From positions 2,217,020 to 2,281,019 of the forward strand of contig CM035357.1 in assembly GCA_020137815.1 (NCBI GenBank): a stretch of 64,000 nucleotides of DNA, in the 5' to 3' direction. Of this stretch, positions 20,347-31,830 are shown one piece after another. The translations under genes were made by a program, and so were the position numbers. The notes beneath the pieces are model-generated. The model saw only the letters and a list, made by a program, of their open reading frames with translations. It did no database searches and was not told the DNA's origin. This stretch comes from Hormiphora californensis (taxonomy: Eukaryota; Ctenophora; Tentaculata; Cydippida; Pleurobrachiidae). Positions within the stretch are counted from its first letter, which is position 1; the number at the start of each line of letters is the position of its first letter.

Positions 20347-23300
20347 TCAAAGGACGGCTGTTTGCAATACCTCGCTCTCCTGCAACTGTTGCCTTGATCC
20401 CTGGTGCATCTTGTTGTACAGCGAGTTGAGGGAGTGAGGAAGGTCCCAGTTCGAACTATCGGGCAGCTGGGTCGCAGCAACCATAGCCAGCGCTGTCACA
20501 CTCAACACCATCACCACTACAACCACGTGGGATGCAGCGAGAGAGACCATGACAGAGGTTACTAGGACTCCAAAAGCGGATGAAGCGAGACCGAGACCAA
20601 GAAGGAGTGGTCGGAGGGTGGTGGGTGCTATTTCAGAGGTCCAGAGTGCCAGGGAGAGTCGAGCTCCTACCACACTGAATTTCATGCCAACTAGAACGGC
20701 ACCTCGTTGTACACTCCACTCGTCGATCACGGAGACAGTGAGGAGGGAGAGGACTGTTGTAGCGGCGAGGAGTCCACAATTTATCATGAAGGCCACCTTC
20801 CGGCCAGTCAGGGTACAAAGGAGGGTTCCGCCAAGGAGAGCGGCGGGGACTTCAGTAGCAGCGGCAACTAGGAAGTTTTGATCAACATAGAAATCGGTTG
20901 GTTCAGGACCGTACCTCCGGAGAGATAGGTGAATGTAGTAGTATACCATGCCGACCAGGAACCAGTGAACCATGAGGAGCCACCCGATACGTCGGAATCT
21001 GGGTTGGAAGAGGGAGACAACCTTCTCTCGGGTTTTAATACTGGGTAGAGAGAGGGTGCAATCCGGGAACCGACACCCGTTTAGGATGGAAATGCGTTTT
21101 AGCACAGTGGTCGCTTGGTCTTCCTGTCCTTTAGCCAATAACCTGTGGGAGAAGAGACGGTAATAGCAAATTATAGTTAGCATGACCCTATTATACCAGG
21201 AAAATTGGGATGTGGAAACCAAATTGATTGTAATTCTGAGTGTGATTTGTACTTCTTTTGTCAAGCAAGTTTATTATTTACCAATAGGGTGACTCAGGAA
21301 CTGCTGCATAAACAAAGATGAAGGTTAGAGAGACAATTCCAACGTATACCATCTTGTATCTCCAGTACTCAAACCTGAAAAGGGCGGTGGGAGTTTAGTA
21401 CCAAAACTCTGTCCGGCGGCGCCAACCCACATTTTAATCCTCAGATCACAGGGTGTTTTATAATAGCACCAAAACCGAAGTTTTTTTAGTAGTTATTAGC
21501 CGATGTGTTTAGTTTTAAGAATGTGCATGATGTCATTCATTGTCAGCTACTGTTGTTGTACTAGGGTGTTGAGGGGATTAATTGTTAGGGCAGCTGCTGG
21601 GAGACAATTAACACTAGTATGTAGTACTAACTTTCGACGTGCAATAAAACGTGATAAAACTTGTCAGAAGAACTTGCCTTGTTCGACCGTCTCTCTCTCT
21701 GTTAGAACTTAACAAAGAAGAACGAGAATAAGGGAGTTTTCTCCAAACCCGCGGGGAGAGAGGGTCGAACAAGGCAATGAGTTTGTGATTTCAGAGATAC
21801 TGAGAGAAAATAAAATAAAATGCATACTATGTTACATAATATAACACTGTTTCTTACGTCATATTGATGAAGTATACAACTGCCAATCCAGCGCTCCAAA
21901 ATAGGGCCTGAATTCCCACTGCGAGGGGCCTCCATTTTCTCCCCACTAACTCCATTGCCCAACAGAAGTAGAGAACCTCGTAACCCGCTATACTAGCACC
22001 TGGTGAGGTGGAGTGGGTTAGGGATCGGGAGGGAGTTAGGGAGAGGAGGGATGAGGGAGGGAGTTAGGGATAAGGGAGGTGGTTAGTGTAGAGGTTAGGA
22101 ATGGAAAGGGGGAGGGGTAAGGAGTGAACAGGTGGCAATTGTACCAATGGTTCAAGTACAATTATTGTACATGACCATCAATTTTACAGGAGGGAGCACT
22201 TACCTAATAGAATACGGAGGATAACAAAAAGAATATATTCCCTGCTTGCTGCAGAGATCACACTAGCCACCATGGATGTCAGGAGAGCAGAGAGGAAGGG
22301 AGTTTTCCGGCCAGTTGACCACCCCATAATACCAAACACAATACCTCCCAGCAGAACTCCCGGAATGAAGTAGAGAATCTTAGTGACGATAGTTTGACTT
22401 CCACACGCCTGGAGGAGTGGTTTGAAGGAGTGGTTTGAAGGGTTGGTTTGGTCATGGTCGACATAAATCTATATTTTTCGTTGGTGGGGTTTCGCTGTCA
22501 GGTATTGGAAATGTTTCGATGATGATTGTCGAGTTATGGGAAGTTACGGGAAGAGATACATACCTTAGAAGTATACAAAAACCGTGCTGGTAGACATACC
22601 TGATCATAGTCAGTAAGAGCGGTATGGTTTCCATTCTCCCAACTCCACTCTTCCCTCTCGATCTTCTTGATAGCCCGGCACAGGGTGACCATATCGTAAC
22701 TCGACTTGCCAATCACCATCCCAGTTTCGTTGGCACACTGTTGACTGATACAATACCATCGGCCGTTAGCTTCTACGAAAGTAGTAGAGAGATTCTGGAC
22801 GGCAGCGTAGAGTGATCCTCCGATACTGATACATAGAATGAGGAACACCTGACAGGGACATTAATAGGGGAGGTTTGGAACTTGAGTTCGATTGACCCGG
22901 GACCCCCATCCGTATAGAGGTGCAATGTGCATCGCGTGGGGATCGCGTGTAAGCACGAGAGAAACAACTCAAAAGTGGGGGAATTCTCCCAAGATAAAAC
23001 AGGGTTAGCAGAGAAAGTAATCAGTACCTGATATCGTCCGAATCCCCCGATTTTCCCCATTATTTGGTCAATGTGCATGGCCGGTTTTGCTTTGGTTGTT
23101 GCCCGTGAGGTCCTTTCTCTACTGGATGACACCTCTCCTCCACCCTGGAGAAGACAGAAGAGTTGTTAATTATCAATATCATGACGTCATTGCATGGGGG
23201 GTTCTGTGACGGGTTTAGGATGACGTCTCGCGCCATAGGGAAAGACAATCGTTTGATGTAGGAATCTCTCTGTATTTTTGATTGTTTGGCTATCTGTCTA

Positions 23301-23364
23301 TCTTTCTGACTGTCTGTCCGTCCGTCTGTCTGTCTCGTTTTACCTCTTGAGGATCGTCTGCCAT
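20347..23364 (-). CDS. SLC22-type organic ion transporter (major facilitator superfamily), 540 aa
   Basis: Seven exons, 23364..23344, 23144..23028, 22848..22600, 22408..22204, 21999..21858, 21374..21282 and 21142..20347, keep phase and total 541 codons including stop, the usual SLC22 size. The N-terminus carries the DQIMGKIGGFGRYQ segment typical of SLC22. A large Cys-containing extracellular loop after TM1 has NxS/T sites (NLS, NET, NHT). The loop after TM2 is GWSTGRK. The TM6-7 linker contains AVPESPYWLLAKGQEDQA (the family's PESPRWLxxKG), and TM10-11 has TSEIAPTTLRP. About 12 hydrophobic segments are visible. It should move organic cations, anions or carnitine-like zwitterions across the plasma membrane; substrate cannot be told. 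The last exon could be alternatively spliced near its end (GAG|GTATTG), but the TGA gives a normal length. Confidence 0.9.
21673..21778. repeat. 106-bp inverted-repeat element with TTGCCTTGTTCGACC arms
   Basis: Left arm CTTGCCTTGTTCGACC and right arm GGTCGAACAAGGCAA are exact inverted copies bracketing about 70 bp that also pair in part (CTCTCTC/GAGAGAG). It lies in an intron of the SLC22 gene. Single arms of the same motif recur at many sites in the window. Confidence 0.75.
22010..22110 (-). repeat. Repeated CTAAC/pyrimidine modules in an SLC22 intron
   Basis: Read on the coding strand, CTAACC or CTAACT followed by a C/T-rich stretch occurs about five times just upstream of the acceptor of exon 21999..21858. 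The AG itself is not repeated. Confidence 0.6.
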
Positions 23365-23815
23365 TGTGGCTTCCGGTGCAATCTTCAGCTCTCTCGAATC
23401 TACTGACCACTGCTGTTACTTTTGGGAAAACACGTGTTACTTAGGGTTTTATGGATAGGATATAACTATCAATATGGAAACTTATGTCATAGCGAAACAA
23501 ATCAAGACCGGCCGATCAAATAACTAGTATCTAAATTTTAAAACAATACTCCTTCTCCCAATTAATTTTTATCAAAAGCAATTACGAGTGTTTATGATGC
23601 ACAAAAACATGTAATCTGTAGAATAAATTCGGAATTAGAAGCACGGCATACAAGTAAGTATTTAGTAATTGTGGAGGATTGTCCGCGTGAGACAAAACTT
23701 TGCAGTAATTAATTTGACCATCATCATCATGGTTGCAGAGTGCTAGTGATTGTGTGCTTACTAAATACTGGACAAAGTCCCCTAGGTCGAGTGCGGTAAC
23801 ATGCCAATAACGTGC

Positions 23816-23820
<5 letters not shown>

Positions 23821-23864
<44 letters not shown>
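23821..23864. repeat. (GA)n microsatellite
   Basis: Uninterrupted GA dinucleotides, about 22 units. Confidence 0.95.
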
Positions 23865-23866
<2 letters not shown>

Positions 23867-24227
23867 TAAGTTTAAACTTTAAAGTAAAAGATAACACTTA
23901 ATTTCTATTAGCATCGGAACAAGCTAGCACACATCTTCATTTTGTTAAAAAACTTGGAATGGAACGTTGTACTGGCTCAGTACTACTGAGTCAGATTAAC
24001 TGACCCATACAACTACTGTCAGGCATCACGTGGAGCGAGGATAGTGGTCTGGCATCGCACTGACAGTATAACTGGCGTTCAGTCCTCTGCCCCAAAATTC
24101 GCATCAACATGATATATGGAAATATTCTATAGAGAGCTAAGCTACAATATCATCAAATCTAGAACCATATATCTATCTTTCAAGAACCATATAAGAACAG
24201 AGTGAATTGAAACAGATAGAAAGAGAT

Positions 24228-24234
<7 letters not shown>

Positions 24235-24300
<66 letters not shown>
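24235..24300. repeat. (GA)n microsatellite
   Basis: Uninterrupted GA run of about 33 units. Confidence 0.95.
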
Positions 24301-24303
<3 letters not shown>

Positions 24304-25089
24304 AAAGAAGAATACAGATCAAATGCACCCAATCTCATTGTCTCTCCCCACAGACCCATGATGCAGCTAGTTGTACCCCCCACCCCAGTAGTAGAATATA
24401 ATTACATAGAACGACCCCCCCCCCCTAGAACGAGTCAATGTTTCGTAGTAGTAAGGCGAGACTATAATAATATCAAAGACAGGATATTTAGGATACTACT
24501 AATGACCCCCTTGTTCTTTCGGCATATCCGACTGTACTTCGGTAGGCAGGGAAAATATACTCTTTCTGTTTTGTAACAGGTATCTGGCAGACTAAATGTC
24601 GAATTTAGCCTAATCATCGGATAGTGATACACTGTAACCGATACTGTTACAGTAAACAATAGATGGAAGAATTAGAATTAGGAGATGGTAAATAATTACG
24701 AGATGGTTAGATAGATCTCCGAAAATGGAAAATACTACATCAAGGTATAGTTTTTAGACTGCAAACTGAATATTTAAAGTTTAAACTAGCTCGATCCGGT
24801 ATTGAAAAAGCAGTGCTGGAGAGCTCAAAAGTGAACTGTACACAAAACTCACAAAAGCTCTTTCTAAAATTATGATAAATCTCGGAATACATAATGTTGT
24901 TTGAGATCAATGCACAGCCCGCAAGAAACTGCATATATTTATAATACAAAGATCTTGCCACGATCCTCTCTCTCCTATACATACTTCAGGCTTCCATTCC
25001 CTCTCTCCCTCTCTCTCCCCCTCTCCCTAGGATCCCTTCTGCAAAAGGCGTGCCTAATGACGCAAACATGAGTCCATGCACACATACCC

Positions 25090-25192
25090 TCAGTTCTACC
25101 GCACGGTATCGTGCACCGGATTTGTCCATGTGGTGTGGATCATTTAGCTCAAAGATTGCTATATCAGACAGCTTTGTCATTATGACAATCAT
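25090..25192 (-). CDS. Possible isolated first exon, unrecognised
   Basis: An ATG-started frame ends in a consensus donor (GTATGTG) after residues ...SGARYRAVELR. Residue composition is mixed and not repeat-like (TKLSDIAIFELNDPHHMDK). No partner exon or family could be found, so this may be chance. Confidence 0.2.
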
Positions 25193-25359
25193 GGCCGGGT
25201 GTAACCTCAGAATGAGAATTTTATAGCCGGCCCAAAAGCCGTTTTCAGGGTCGAAAAGTCAAAATATCTTGTTCATTTCCAGAGAGAGGATCTGCCTGAT
25301 CTGAGTTCTAGACAATAGAACCCAGCTCCTAATCAAAATTATGAAATGACCAACATAAT

Positions 25360-25575
25360 TGACTGGGTGGAGGGGGGAGGGATAAAGGGGGAGAGGGGGG
25401 TAGAGAAGAAAGAGGAGGGGGAAAGAAAGAGAAGAGGAGAGAGAAGGGGAAAAAGAAGAGGAGAGATAGAGAAAGAAGAGAGAAAGAAGAGAAGGGGGAA
25501 AAAAAGAGAAGAAAAAAAGAAGACGGGAAAGAGGAAAGGAAGAGAAGAGAAGAGAAAGAGAAGAGGAAAAAATCT
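25360..25575. repeat. Purine-only tract
   Basis: More than 200 bases almost entirely A and G on the plus strand, mostly AGAAGAGG-type words without a fixed period. Confidence 0.85.
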
Positions 25576-28500
25576 CTGGTACACAAAGGATTATAACGGC
25601 GGAGTGAAAACAAAAGAAACTCAAATTTAGGGGGAGGGGGAAAGAAAGAAAGGGGCCCAATCCTACCGCGTTAAAACCTCACTTTGGGGAAAAAGTATCA
25701 GAAAGGCAACATTTAGGGTATGATCATGATTCTCACCCAAAAAAGGGCTTTCCACAACCAAATTGGGTCCCCATTCCTCGGAAAAACAACAGATAAAAAG
25801 ATTTGAGAAAAGAATACTATTGTATGGGAAATACCGGTCAGAGTTGGTTCAAAATATCCCATTTCTTTATAAGTGGGGATCACTATCCTTGTTAGGGCAG
25901 ATTACAATTTACAAACAATGTACGTGAATCTATTTGATCACAGCTGTCGCTGGATCTGACCGTATATCTACAGAAATAACTGAATGGTTGGAGATATTGT
26001 AGTACGGGGTGACAAACAAGTGTGGCGGAGAGAAACACTGAGAGAGACGAGAGAGAGAGATAAAGCAAATCGAGCGATGAGAACGAGCTAGTCGACAGAG
26101 CTCGGTCGCTGAGCGTCTAGCGAGCAGATACTACGCAATAGTTAATGTTATTGATGACCACAACTACAACTCCCCTAAGCTACACATTCAGATGGTGATG
26201 GTCTGTATCGTACAAGACCAGTCAAACACAAGCAGATTTAGAGATCTCATACACACTCGCCACCAGCCACATCCCAACCCCTGGAGCCGGGAGATACTGG
26301 TGAAAGAGTCTAGTTTTTGGGCACCGTTTGGCCAAAATGTCAAAGCCCCGGCCTAACCTTATTTCTCAATATCCCAATATTGAATATCATATATGATATA
26401 TCTCTTTCTGGCCTATCGCACTGTTACGTTGTAAGGTGATGTGTACCAGTGTATCACATCTGCAGCTGGAACCGCCAAGTAGGTAACGAAGGGATATAAT
26501 TTCGTTACCAAGCCGCCATGGTTGTGCTGTCAGCAATTAGGTGACATAACACGTGTAATTTATTAATATTCTACACTAGGAATGAAGCGGTGGACCCGCC
26601 CCTACTGCAGTCTTTATTTTAGTACTCAACGATATAAATTAATAAGCTAGTGGTAAATATTAGCGGCAAGATGAACCCTTCATTTCTAGCTACTTTAGCA
26701 AATGAATAAAGTATAATTAATATTAACACTAACTTGCAGCATTTGTTTATCTGAAAAAAACAGTACTCATACACACAACTGAGAACACACACGCACTCTG
26801 TAATACAACTGTGTTAATAGGGCGTTAATTGTCAACTACATTCCTTCTCTTCTCTCACAATTGAGTCAAGGCAAGTCGGTATTCAACATCCCCCTTCTCT
26901 GTTCCTGACTAGCTCACTGTCTCTCTTTCTACTACTACCCCACCTGTTCCTGACTACTAGTCAGACTAGCTCACTGTCTCATTAATTCCCCCTTCTCATA
27001 TCACGACTGTCTAAAGCTGTCTAAAGGTGGAGCTCAGGCTCCGGACAAGCAAAACACACATACAATGCTCAGAGTTTCCTTACCATGTGTTAATTATTAC
27101 TCGCCTTCTCTCTCCTCTCTCTCGCGCTCTCTCTCCGTCTCTCGTCTGCTCTCTCCTCTCGTCTCTCGCGTCTCTCGGGTCATTCTCTCGCTCTCTCTCT
27201 CTCTCCCTTCCATCGGTCCCGTCTCTGCCCCTCCTCTCTCTCTGGCCCTCTCTCTCTACGTGCGTCGCGCGCCTGAGGTCTCTCGTGCAATCTCGGTCGT
27301 CCATTTCTCTCTGCTCGTCTTCTCTCTCGGTGGCTTCGCCTCTCCATCTCGTCCAGTGGGGGGGTTATCCTGGCTCTCCGTCCCGGGGAGAATGTGTCTC
27401 GCGGGTCGGTTCGTCTCTGCTTTCTCAGGTCTGTGGTCCTAGGATCACTCACTGTCTGCTCGCTCCCTTGTTTGTCTGCGTCTGATTTCCGGTCGCTTGC
27501 TCCTCTTCTGTAGGGTTCGTACGTGTCTGGGGAGTCTTCTCTCTGATGGCAGGTTCTTGCTTTTGGCCTTTGGCTGGTGTTCTTCGCGCTTCTCTCGTGG
27601 GCCATTTATTGACAGCCAGTGTCACACTCAGTATGTACTGTATGTACGCAGCGCAGCTCGCAAGACAGGAATAGCAGGACTTTGACACAACTAAGCTATA
27701 TACAAACAGAGACATATAATAGAGCGAAAAAGAGATGGAGAGAACTAGAGAAAAAAAAGAGGGGGTGGAACAACTGTCGACTGAACTGAAGCTAATGTGT
27801 AATGAGTGAGGCAAATTACGAGCTTTTCTGTAGACTTCAAGCCTAAAAGTTAGAAAGTCTTGAAGCTGCATAGAATCATTATATGTCAAGAGCTAGTGAA
27901 GAAACCCAATAGATACAGATATATGTGGGAAGAGATAGAGCGAGAGATATCGGGATCGATACGATATATCTATAGATAGATCGATCATATATATATCTAG
28001 AGATACTAGAAATCGATAGACGACAATACGAGATCTTGATGAAACAGGACCCTGTACAAAAACACACCTCCCCCCCCCCTCACAAACCTTTCATCCTTAC
28101 GACAGCTTTTATCCTTTTAAGCATTTAAAATCTTGAAGTTTTAAATACTTCCGAACACTTCGAATAATACTTTTTTATAGGTTTGGTTCTAATCACTACA
28201 CATGTCTACCCCATGTCTATGCTCAGAAATTGCCTCTAGGCGCCGCCAGACAAACCTCTAAAACCTCATACAAAACTCTCAATAAGATTTGAAAAACTTG
28301 AGGTTATCTCCTTGCTTAACGGTCGAGCAATATATTAATCGACGTGATAATACGCTGTTAATTGACCAAGACGCCAATTAAACCGCAGTAAAAACGATTA
28401 TGCAGGATCACAGATAGTAAGAATCTAAGGGACTAGCCAGAAATGAGATTGCAATTAAAAAACTGCCATTCGGTTTAAAATCACTTATTCAATAACTTAT

Positions 28501-29711
28501 TGTCTGACGACCAATTACAAGAATTGGTCACCACTAAACTAAAAAATGGTTCAACGGAAAAAAGAGAGAGATAGTTGTGTGAGAGAAAAGACAGTAGTGG
28601 TGCGTCCTACGCAGATTAAATAATAACGTTTGACAGAAGGAGAGAGATAGAGCAAACTATAAAATATAAGACTATTATCTAGATCGAGCGAGAGAGAGAT
28701 ATGCGAGCTAATCTCGAGAGAGCGATAGACGCTCGCCATCTACCTCTAGCTCGCTCTCCTTCTCTCTCTCTCTCTCTCTATCTCTCCCCGCCCTCCCTGC
28801 GTCTTCCGTTCCTTTTGCTTTCCGCTGCTCTTTACCCGCACCCTCCTATCTACTCCACGCGGCGTGAACATTGTCCTCCCTTTTCTTCCTCTGTTTGTTG
28901 ATCGTTCGTTTCCCCATTTTCCTGAGGTTTGGTCTGGTTTATTGCGTCGTCTTTTCTCCCTGTTGTGCCATCTTTCCTATCTCCCGTCGCTCGTCTGCCC
29001 GGCCATCTTTGGAGGTGCGGGCGCATTTGCGAGTGGTGCCGTGTGGGAGTGTCATGTTTGTCTAATGATTGTGTGGTGGAATTGTCTCGTTGGCTCTGGT
29101 TTTTCATTGCTTCCTTCGGTTCGTGTGGTTCTCGGGTCTTTTCCTTGGTGTGCTCAGGGGGGTCCTGAGTTTGGGGTGTCCAACCGCGGCCCCCAGTACG
29201 TGTTCTCCTTGTTTCCTCTTTTCTCCCCAGCTCCTCGTAAAAAAGGAATTAACAAGAATTATTTCACATTATGTATCCATATGCGACGTTTTTCCCGGCC
29301 TCTCGATGTGCCATTCAACTCAACTCGCCATTAAGCTGTCGCAAAATGGGGATTTGTGTTTTTGTCGACTTTTTGAAAAAAACGCAAAACATATTTTTCA
29401 TTTCTCCCATTTTTTCCCCCAAAAACAAACGCCGGCCGATATAAAACAATTTTGTGGCCGCTCGTTAAAAGTTTATTAGCCGTCACGCCTCATAATTTTC
29501 ATATTTTGTGGGGCGCGCATGTTACTAACCTACTACTACTTTACATTGCTCGACTCCGCAAACTTCAAATCGCGCTGCGCCTCACTTTGCCTGGCCCCCC
29601 TCTGTCAACTCAAGTTTTTACCAAAAAACATTTCCCTCTACCGATTATTGTATACCAAAATGTCGTTTTCGAATTCCTAACCCTGCTATGCCTTTTTACA
29701 AGTAAAAAGGC

Positions 29712-29743
29712 ATCCGGGTGGATGCCTTCGGCATCCACCCGGC
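29712..29743. repeat. Perfect hairpin with a 3-base loop
   Basis: CCGGGTGGATGCC, loop TTC, then the exact inverted copy GGCATCCACCCGG. Directly upstream is a second short hairpin (CCTTTTTAC/GTAAAAAGG). No gene context is visible. Confidence 0.8.
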
Positions 29744-30699
29744 ATGGAAAAAATTTTAGAAATTCCTCCTAACAATGGCGATAAAGAGAAAAGACTAGAA
29801 AAGGACCTATTGTTATCCGACATGTGGATCTGTTTGTTTATTTCCTCGCGTGAGACACGAATGGGCCGTTATGATCGAGAAGAATTCGGAGAGAGCTCTG
29901 CGCCGCAAAAATAGATCGGATATTTGTTGAGAGCTATGTGGCGGGGGAATTGTGAGAAGAGGGGAGAGAGAGAGGGGATGGAGCTGATATATCGCAGAGA
30001 TCTTAGAGAGAGAGCGAGAGAGCCGAGAGAGAGAGAAGGATAGAGACTAGCAGAGAGATAGACCGATATCGCTCTAGAGCTCTCTCTCTGCGCTCTCTCT
30101 CGTCGCGCTAGCGCATGGCTCTCTCTCGCTCTCTCTCTCTCGCGAGCTCGAAGACTAGCGCGCTAGCTGCTCTCTCCTGCTCTCTCTCTCTCTTTCATCT
30201 CCTATTCTAGTCGCTCGCTATGAGAGATGCTCTCTATTCAGCGATAGAGATGCTAGATAGAGAGATCGCCTGCATGATTTGCACTATTCATACGCATAAC
30301 TTCCGACTAAATAAAACGCCATGACCTTTATGAATTGATGGTTCCTTCTGGAACTCCTATAACACAGGGAAAATATCAATAACGTTGAGTCAACGCGATT
30401 TGTTTTGGCTCCATCAATGATATTCCCTTACCGGGTGGCCGGGTGTGATTGATGGGCTAATAGATAAAATTGAACCACGTTCCCTAAAAAGGGCTCGACC
30501 GAAATAATTGATAGGCGAAATTAAAAAGGTTTCAAATAAATATATTTTGGATATATAACAATATGCTGACATAACAAACATTTCACACTCGCAAAAAGGG
30601 TGTATCCCATATATTCCTTAGCAATAAAAAGTTGCACATATAATAAGTTACCCCAAGTAGCATACTGGACAGCTGTGAAGATGCAGTGTGTGGGAAGGT

Positions 30700-30703
<4 letters not shown>

Positions 30704-30760
<57 letters not shown>

Positions 30761-30775
30761 AGAGAGAGAGAGAAA
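30704..30775. repeat. (GA)n microsatellite
   Basis: GA run with two A interruptions near its end. Confidence 0.95.
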
Positions 30776-31209
30776 CAGAGAGAGGTATATGGACCGCAAG
30801 TGCAGCTGTATGACTATGGAGGGTGATTCCTGGGCAAAATTGGAATGGCATGAGAGAGATGAGAGCTAAATTGAGTGCAGCTGAATTGTGAATAATTCAA
30901 GCCGTCCCACTTAGATTCTTGATCTACCGAACCCACTTAGATTCTTGTACAGAGAATGAGGATCAATTGAGAGCTACCCTTTGTAGAAGTTCAGTGCTAA
31001 AACCTAGATGCTCTCAAAGAACCACCAAAAAATGACTGGTTCAACCAATAACTTACTGAGTTTTGATTTCAATATCTTGATAGTGACGTTACATAATCCG
31101 ATGTGTAATAAAAATATGAAGCAGTGATGACTTGGTAATACTAAATCATGAAGCACAGAAGACGTATCTAAGGGGGGAGGTACTAAGTGTATACAGTGTA
31201 ATGGATGAG

Positions 31210-31214
<5 letters not shown>

Positions 31215-31304
<90 letters not shown>

Positions 31305-31330
31305 GAGTAAGAGAGAGACAGAGAGAGACA
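31215..31330. repeat. (GA)n microsatellite
   Basis: About 38 pure GA units, followed by a degenerate GA/GACA stretch. Confidence 0.95.
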
Positions 31331-31830
31331 GAGGGAGAGAAGTATCCACTTATCCACTTGCAGATTTAATATTTAACACATTGTACTGCTGCACGAGTCC
31401 AGCCATTTCATTATTACACTACTTATACGCCCTTATTTTCCACTAAAATGTGAATATTATATTATGTTAATCGCTTCATAAGAGCTGGAAGATGAAAAAT
31501 GGTTTCTGCTGCTCACTTTTGTGAGAGAAGTAATTATAGTAAGTCATGATGTGAAATCATTGTGAATGGTTGGTCGATGTACCAAACTGAAACTTGACTT
31601 GCATTGATACACCACTATAATGTAAATTTATGTACCCATCACCCAACCCATCACAAACAGACACACAAACATAGTCCCTCGTTATACCGCTTAACAAAGA
31701 GTCAATCACCACTGTTATACAGGGTGTCCCACCAAAAAGTTCATCATCCATCCAGTTCCCCAGACTGTTGGTCTACAACATGGTGCCCAGACTAGATAAG
31801 ATTAGTTCCTCTCCAAATGTAGCTGTTTCA

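Larger units (their letters stand above)
23365..31830. other. Gene-poor 8.5-kb interval
   Basis: I found no convincing gene. Contents, in order: GA microsatellites at 23,821-23,864 and 24,235-24,300; a possible isolated exon at 25,090-25,192; a purine-only stretch 25,360-25,570; CT/GA-rich low-complexity DNA with CGCTCTCTC words at 27,100-27,470, 28,680-28,790 and 29,960-30,200; a short TTCGTTACC hairpin (26,482-26,509); a perfect CCGGGTGG hairpin (29,712-29,743); and GA microsatellites at 30,704-30,752 and 31,215-31,290. Long open frames here follow the low-complexity composition and have no domain similarity. Confidence 0.55.

Noticed and set aside
27027-29334. Several long open frames with Ser/Arg/Leu-rich products
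   Set aside because: They come from CT/GA-rich low-complexity DNA, which lacks stops in several frames; no domain or splice structure supports them.
31719-31740. TACAGGGTGTCCCACC as a mariner end
   Set aside because: Only one end was found here (and one at 3186); without a partner end or TA on the other side it is not reported as an element.
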